Assembly: GCA_027452025.1 (NCBI GenBank)
Contig: DAIDHI010000015.1
Span: 1 to 45,133 of the forward strand
Direction: 5' to 3'
DNA: 45,133 nt
Origin: Elusimicrobiota bacterium
GTDB taxonomy: Bacteria; Elusimicrobiota; Elusimicrobia; UBA1565; UBA9628
Within the stretch, counting starts at the first letter, position 1. Each line of letters opens with the position of its first letter. The notes beneath the pieces are model-generated. The model worked only from the letters and a program-made list of their open reading frames with translations, was not told where the DNA came from and did no database searches. Positions 40,641 to 45,133 of the stretch are shown one piece after another. The position numbers were made by a program, and so were the translations under genes.

Positions 40641-42017
40641 CTACTGCACGGTCAGGCGCCTGGTCAGCGTCATCGAGTCGCCGGCTTGGTCGGAAACCTC
40701 GATGACGACGTCGTTGGGGCCCGGCGTCAGCTTGAGCTCCAGGCTGAAGTTGCCGCTGTCGTCCTGGCGCGCCGGCCGCCCGTTGACGGTGACCGAAAGC
40801 CCGTCGCCTTTCACCAGACCCTGAACCAGGTAGGTCTTTTCCGAGACCGTCTCGTCGGTGGCCGGCTTGATCAGCACGATGGAGTCCTTCAGGTCGACGG
40901 ATCGGCTGGCCCGGGCCAAGCCGACGGAGTAGAGCCTCGGCGCGGAGAATTTCCCGTCGACACCGAGCAGGTCGACGAGGGCCACGCGCCACCAATAGAC
41001 GCCCGGCGGAAGCTCGGCGTCCTTGATGTCGACCTTTTCGTCGGAGTCATATCGCTTGTCGAAGACGACGGTGTCGAAGTCGCGGGAGCGCGAAGCCTGC
41101 ACGCGGTAGCCGGAGATCGGCATGCCGACGCGCAGCGACTCCACCTCTCCGCTCAGGTTGTCCGCGTCGCGGGCGTTGTTGATCGAATCGGCGTCGGCGC
41201 CCATGGCGAGCTGCGCGCCCTTGGCGACGCGCACGCGCGCCTGCCCCTGGACGGCCGAGCCGGTGAACTCCGCGGCTCTCGCCTCGAAGTCCGGCAAGTC
41301 GACGATGCGCCGGGGCAGGCCCGGAGAAAGGCCGAGCTTCACCTCGGCCTGCATGCCGGCGCGCACGTCCACCGTCTGCCCCTGCGCCTCGACGGCGGCC
41401 CGGCCGGTGTAGACTTCGACGAGAGTGCTCAGGTCCTGGCGCACGCGCGCCGAGAATTGAGTGTCGCGAGTCTTGGGCGTGATCGTGGCCGAGACGGTGG
41501 TCACGCGGGAATGGCCCGCGAAGATCCCGCCGGATTTAAGCACCACGTCCGTCTTGACGTCGAGGGGTTTGATGACGGCCATGGAATTCGGCTCCAGGCT
41601 CAGCATCTCGCGGTTGAGAAATCGGACCTTGGCGCGCGAGTCGTCGTAGGTACGCAGGGAGTCTCCGCGGAAAAGCTGCATGTCTTGGGCCGCCGAGCGC
41701 CAGCCGGCGGTGTCCTTGCGCCGGAAATTGACCCTGTTGAGGAGATAGATCAAGTAGGCGGCCCGCAAGTCGTCCTTGATGAGCTCGACTGGCACGCGCA
41801 GGCTCATGCCCGGCAACGCCGCCGTCGGGTCGCTGGAGGGCAGGCGGTTGTATTTCAGGATCTCGTCCCACCGGGTGGGATCCTTGAGATAAGTGTTGGC
41901 GATGCCCCACAGCGTGTCTCCCCGGCGCACGACGACTCTCTGGAAGGCCCGCGGCCGCCGGGCCAGGACCAGACCCGGCGAGGCGAGCAGCAGCAAGGCG
42001 AGCAGGGCCGCTCTCAC
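40641..42017 (-). CDS. Exported LysM + FecR-domain protein
   Basis: 458 aa. Signal peptide 1-19 (ALLALLLLASPGLVLA); LysM domain ~27-75 (VVRRGDTLWGIANTYLKDPTRW ... LPGMSLRVP), which binds peptidoglycan; a FecR-like beta domain ~110-215 (MQLFRGDSLRTYDDSRAKVRF, VEVYTGRAAVEAQGQTVDVRAGM); then Ig/FnIII-like beta modules to the end, including PPGVYWWRVALVD and a final VSDQAGDSMTLTR. LysM-FecR proteins are cell-wall attached, often sensory or structural. The start overlaps the stop of the sensor kinase by 4 bp, suggesting that the two form a sensing pair. Confidence 0.88.
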   Translation of the reverse strand: MRAALLALLLLASPGLVLARRPRAFQRVVVRRGDTLWGIANTYLKDPTRWDEILKYNRLPSSDPTAALPGMSLRVPVELIKDDLRAAYLIYLLNRVNFRRKDTAGWRSAAQDMQLFRGDSLRTYDDSRAKVRFLNREMLSLEPNSMAVIKPLDVKTDVVLKSGGIFAGHSRVTTVSATITPKTRDTQFSARVRQDLSTLVEVYTGRAAVEAQGQTVDVRAGMQAEVKLGLSPGLPRRIVDLPDFEARAAEFTGSAVQGQARVRVAKGAQLAMGADADSINNARDADNLSGEVESLRVGMPISGYRVQASRSRDFDTVVFDKRYDSDEKVDIKDAELPPGVYWWRVALVDLLGVDGKFSAPRLYSVGLARASRSVDLKDSIVLIKPATDETVSEKTYLVQGLVKGDGLSVTVNGRPARQDDSGNFSLELKLTPGPNDVVIEVSDQAGDSMTLTRRLTVQ

Positions 42018-44179
42018 GAGGCCGCCTGCGCGGACGGCGCCTCGGCGACGGCCGCCGAGCCGTCCGGCCGCAACGCGAGCCCCTTCGGGATCGTGAAGTA
42101 GAACTGCGAGCCCTTGCCGAGCTCGGATTCGACCCAGATGCGGCCGAGGTGCGACTCGACGAAAAAGCGCGCGATGGTCAGGCCCAGGCCGGTGCCGCCG
42201 CGGCGCTGGCCCTGCACCTGCTCGAACTTATTGAAGATGCGCTCCAGGTAGTCCTTGGGAATGCCCTCCCCGGTGTCGGCGACGCAAGCCTTGATATGCG
42301 TTCCCTCGTCGACCAGGCTGACGGTGATGAGCCCCGCTTCGGGCGTGTATTTGATGGCGTTGCCGAGGAGATTGGTGAACACCCGCTCGAGAAGGTCTCC
42401 GTCGGCTTCGAGGGAAAACTCCTCGGTCGCCGCGAGCTGGACGTCGATCTTGCGGGCCTTGGCCAGGGACTCCAGGATGCTGATGGAGCGGCCCGCTATC
42501 CCCGCCAGCGAGACGGTCTTGAGCTGCAGCCGGATGCCGCCCGCGTCCATCTTGGCGATATCGAGGATATTGTTGACCAAGCCCATCAGGCGGCTCGTCG
42601 AGCGCTTGACGGAGGAGACGATCGACTGCTGATCAGGATTGAGCACGCCCGCGGTGCCCTTGAGCAGGACGTCGAGGAAGCCCATGGCCGAGCCGAGCGG
42701 ATTGCGCAGGTCGTGGGTGATGTAATGGAGGAAATCCTCCTTCATCTTCTCGAGCTCGCGCTCGAGCGTGATGTCGCGCAAGGCGATGAGCACGCCCAGG
42801 CGCTCGCCCTTGGGCGTGACGACGGGCCTGGAAGCGACGCGCACGTAGCGGTGGTGCTGCTCCGTCGAAAGGTCCAGGTCCTTGGAGAGGTCCCACTCGG
42901 GATTCTCGGCCGCGGCGAGGACCGCGTCGCGAAGCGTCCCGGAGGGCAGGACGGCCGGGGCTTCGTGCCCCTCCAGCACGGCCGAGCGCTCGAGCCCCAG
43001 AGCCTCGACGGCGCGCGGGTTGGCGAGCTGGATGCGCTTTTGCCCGTCGATCATGAGGATGCCGTCGCCGATCGAAAACAGGATGGCCGCGGTCTTTCTC
43101 TGCTCGGCCACGAGGCGGTCGACCTGCAGCTCGGAATAGCGGCGCAGCTGCGCCGTCATGCGGTTGAAGGTGTCGGCCAGATGCTGCAGCTCGTCGCGAG
43201 TGCGCACGTCGACCTTGGCGTCGAAATCTCCTCTCGACACGGCCTCCGCGGCCGAGGACAGGGCGAGCAGGGGCTTGGTCAACTGGCGGGCCAGCAAGGT
43301 GGAGGCGGCCGCGCACAAGAGCACGACCAAGAAGATGGCCCAAGCGGCCGCGCGCTTCATCGCGATCGCGGCGCGGTAGGCGTCGGCGCGCGGCTGAAGG
43401 ATGATGACGGCGCCGCCGGTGGAATAGACGGGATGGTAGGCGCCCACCATTCGGCCTTCGCGGCCGGCGAACTCCGTCGAGCCCTCGCTGTTGGATTCCA
43501 AGGCGGCGGCGACGATGGACAGCTTGGGAAACGCGGCCGCGTCGGCCGCGGAAAGCTTTTGCGCAGGGTAGAGCAGCGGACGGCCGCGATCGTCGGTCAT
43601 GACGGCGAAGCCGGTGCCCCCCACGCGCTCGGCCGCGATGCTTTGTCCCAACTCCTTGAGCGAGAGCTCGAGGCGGGCGGTCACCGCGGCGGTCATCGGG
43701 TAATAGAAGACGGCGACCGGCTCGCCGTCCTGGCGCCCGATCGACAGGACCCGCCGGCGCGCGCGCAGGAACTCCAGGAACGCCGGCTCCTTCGCCCGGG
43801 AGACCAGCTCCTTGCGGCTCGAAAGATCGGGATTATAAACCTTGAGCAACTCCTGGCCGCGCGGACTGACCATCGAGATCTCGATGATGTCGGAGTGCGT
43901 CTCGATGAGGCTGCGCAGCAGCTGCTGCTTCTGGTCCCAGTCCATGGGCTTTTCCAGGGAAGCCAGCGCGAAGGAGATGTTGTCGTTGCTATCCTTGAAA
44001 TAGGCGTCGACCTTCTCGGCCAGCTTCTCGGCGAGCTTGGTCTGCAGCTCCAAGACGGAGTCCTGGATGCCTCTTTGGACGCGCAGGAGCTGATAGCTGA
44101 GCAGGCCCACGGGCAGGAGAGCGAGCGCCCCCATCACGGCGACGAAGCGCCGGAAAAGCCCGGATTTCAGGAGGCTCAT
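42014..44179 (-). CDS. Multi-domain sensor histidine kinase (Cache-HAMP-PAS-HisKA)
   Basis: 721 aa, ATG at 44179. TM1 ~12-30; an extracytoplasmic Cache-type sensor ~40-270 (ETHSDIIEISMVSPRGQELLKV); TM2 ~278-298; HAMP ~299-350; PAS ~362-475 (ILFSIGDGILMIDGQKRIQLAN); HisKA with H489 (HYITHDLRNPLGSAMGF); HATPase_c with TNLLGNAIKYTP, DTGEGIP, GGTGLGLTIAR. The Ala-rich tail is unstructured. No response regulator is adjacent. It overlaps the LysM/FecR gene downstream, pointing to a cell-envelope signal. Confidence 0.93.
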   Translation of the reverse strand: MSLLKSGLFRRFVAVMGALALLPVGLLSYQLLRVQRGIQDSVLELQTKLAEKLAEKVDAYFKDSNDNISFALASLEKPMDWDQKQQLLRSLIETHSDIIEISMVSPRGQELLKVYNPDLSSRKELVSRAKEPAFLEFLRARRRVLSIGRQDGEPVAVFYYPMTAAVTARLELSLKELGQSIAAERVGGTGFAVMTDDRGRPLLYPAQKLSAADAAAFPKLSIVAAALESNSEGSTEFAGREGRMVGAYHPVYSTGGAVIILQPRADAYRAAIAMKRAAAWAIFLVVLLCAAASTLLARQLTKPLLALSSAAEAVSRGDFDAKVDVRTRDELQHLADTFNRMTAQLRRYSELQVDRLVAEQRKTAAILFSIGDGILMIDGQKRIQLANPRAVEALGLERSAVLEGHEAPAVLPSGTLRDAVLAAAENPEWDLSKDLDLSTEQHHRYVRVASRPVVTPKGERLGVLIALRDITLERELEKMKEDFLHYITHDLRNPLGSAMGFLDVLLKGTAGVLNPDQQSIVSSVKRSTSRLMGLVNNILDIAKMDAGGIRLQLKTVSLAGIAGRSISILESLAKARKIDVQLAATEEFSLEADGDLLERVFTNLLGNAIKYTPEAGLITVSLVDEGTHIKACVADTGEGIPKDYLERIFNKFEQVQGQRRGGTGLGLTIARFFVESHLGRIWVESELGKGSQFYFTIPKGLALRPDGSAAVAEAPSAQAAS

Positions 44180-44188
44180 TCGCCTCTA

Positions 44189-44217
44189 AGGATAGGCGAA
44201 GTCCGTCGGGGTGTCAA
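44189..44217 (-). promoter_or_regulatory. Sigma70-type promoter of the sensor kinase
   Basis: On the minus strand TTGACA (44217-44212), 17-nt spacer, TATCCT (44194-44189), then 9 nt to the ATG at 44179. Transcription should start about 2-3 nt before the start codon; no ribosome-binding site fits in between. Confidence 0.75.
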
Positions 44218-44226
44218 TGCCGCGCG

Positions 44227-45114
44227 TCAGCGGCGCAGTTCCCGCAGATAGAACAGCGCCACGCCCAAAAGCGGCAGCAAAAGACCGAACAGCACGCCTT
44301 GCGGCACGCCGCGCGGCAGCACGGAAGGATCGGGGGACTGGAGGGTCTCGGAGCCGGGCGCGGCGCCCTGAATGGAGGCGTCGTCGTCGCGGCCGGAGGC
44401 GACGGCCCGCGCTCCCGCTTCCGGCCCGCGCGGGCCGAGCGCATAGACCGGCGCCGCGGGCAAGGCCGCGGGGCCGGGTTCGAGCAGCGGCAGTCCGTCG
44501 GCGCGCGAAGCCCCGGAAGCCGGCGCGCGGCCCGAGAGCAGCCACGCCTCGGCCGCCCTGGTCAAACGCAGCGTCCGGTCGGCCGCTTTCAAGATCAGCA
44601 AGGACAAGTCGAAGGCGGGCGCCTGAGCCGGCGCCGCTTGCGACCAACGCGCGCGCGCCGCCCGGCCGCCGCCGCCAAGCGCCTGGGCTCCCGCTCCGAA
44701 GGTGTCCGCGGCGTCGAGCGCCTGCGCGAAGGCCGAGGGGCTGCCGGCAGCCGCGGCCCGGTCGGGGCCGCCGGCCTTTGCCGCGAAACGAGCGCCCGCG
44801 GCGAGCGCGGCGGAGTCCATCCCGGCGGCCGGCAGGTCGGCGACGGCGTCGCGCAAGCCGTCCTCGGGACGCGCGGCCGGGCCTGGAGAGAACGATTCGG
44901 CCGACGACGATCCGGGGGTCTCGTCGTCGCTGACGATGTCCGAGATCAGGCGGCCCGCGCGGCTGGCGCGCTCCGGCAACGCCTGCGACCCGCCGGCGCC
45001 GAGCTCGCTGAGGCTTTGCAGCGGCGCGCGCAGCGCCGCGGCCTTGGCGGCCAGGCTCCACGGCCGGCGGCTGAGGGCGGGCGCCGCGCCGGGGTCGGAG
45101 GCGCGCAGCGGCAT
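44227..45114 (-). CDS. Ala-rich protein with C-terminal membrane anchor, near the window edge
   Basis: 295 aa if it begins at the ATG at 45114, which has GGAGG 4 nt upstream; the frame remains open to the window end, so a longer N-terminus is possible. The sequence is low-complexity (Ala, Gly, Pro, Ser, Arg). A single hydrophobic helix at the extreme C-terminus (GVLFGLLLPLLGVALFYLRELRR) with basic residues after it would anchor the protein in the inner membrane. No signal peptide, repeat or known domain is evident. Similar Ala-rich linkers occur in the exported repeat protein at 33007-34290. Confidence 0.6.
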   Translation of the reverse strand: MPLRASDPGAAPALSRRPWSLAAKAAALRAPLQSLSELGAGGSQALPERASRAGRLISDIVSDDETPGSSSAESFSPGPAARPEDGLRDAVADLPAAGMDSAALAAGARFAAKAGGPDRAAAAGSPSAFAQALDAADTFGAGAQALGGGGRAARARWSQAAPAQAPAFDLSLLILKAADRTLRLTRAAEAWLLSGRAPASGASRADGLPLLEPGPAALPAAPVYALGPRGPEAGARAVASGRDDDASIQGAAPGSETLQSPDPSVLPRGVPQGVLFGLLLPLLGVALFYLRELRR

Positions 45115-45133
45115 GATGCCTCCGGGCAGCACG

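Noticed and set aside
42149..44251. 700-codon open frame antisense to the sensor kinase
   Set aside because: Shadow frame; the minus strand shows complete HAMP, PAS, HisKA and ATPase motifs and a good promoter.

Overview
The window is 45 kb of mostly very GC-rich DNA from a Gram-negative-type bacterium. Lipoprotein signals, a TolC-type outer-membrane factor, a LysM/FecR exported protein and many N-terminal signal peptides support an outer membrane. No rRNA or other decisive phylogenetic marker is present. The mix of Ala-rich exported proteins, TPR proteins, a GT4 + GH57 glycogen pair and high GC would fit an Elusimicrobiota-like lineage, but that is an inference and I hold it weakly.

Layout. 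(1) 1-6711: a mobile island of visibly lower GC. A tyrosine recombinase with a C-terminal double excisionase-like domain (4912-6528) lies beside a tRNA-like 3' fragment (6661-6711), the likely attachment site. Inside the island an XRE regulator (4425-4772) is divergent from a six-gene, mostly ATGA-coupled operon (4302 down to 413). That operon encodes two unknown proteins, a membrane-anchored coiled coil, an HPr/Crh-like protein with CPAC in place of the His15 loop, a DUF262-HNH (GmrSD-like) nuclease and a Cys-rich coiled-coil protein. A near-consensus promoter and a perfect palindrome lie between regulator and operon. This is a candidate defence system.

(2) 6762-16870: a tandem FabA-like dehydratase (minus), then a plus-strand cluster: B12-type radical SAM enzyme, SAM methyltransferase, an unlisted 39-aa peptide carrying a RiPP-leader-like YxxPxLxxxG motif, and three glycosyltransferases. 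This six-gene cluster is bracketed by two copies of a 61-bp sequence (53/61 identical) that includes the promoter/RBS region of the next gene, a GT4 synthase overlapping a GH57 enzyme (glycogen or similar alpha-glucan metabolism).

(3) 16911-27642: an exported TPR protein; a zinc alcohol dehydrogenase; a DnaJ/CbpA-like chaperone with a 59-aa CbpM-like partner and a membrane protein (minus); a complete DevBCA-like tripartite exporter (permease, ATPase, membrane fusion protein, outer-membrane factor); a convergent histidine kinase/response regulator pair; and a divergent tandem universal stress protein.

(4) 27674-33010: a biosynthetic run of TPR protein, dapB, small membrane protein, folK, panB, alpha/beta hydrolase and panC (lysine/cell wall, folate and pantothenate).

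(5) 33007-45133: an exported protein with two near-identical repeats, a HAMP protein plus P1B-type metal ATPase, a glycerate kinase read through in frame into a secreted TPR protein, a 93-bp MITE-like inverted repeat, glutamate dehydrogenase, a membrane-anchored CBM48 protein, a LysM/FecR protein and a large sensor kinase, and an Ala-rich C-terminally anchored protein at the window edge.

Several genes have a sigma70-like -10 box only 6-10 nt before the start codon and no obvious ribosome-binding site, which suggests leaderless transcripts. No intergenic stretch exceeds about 235 bp.
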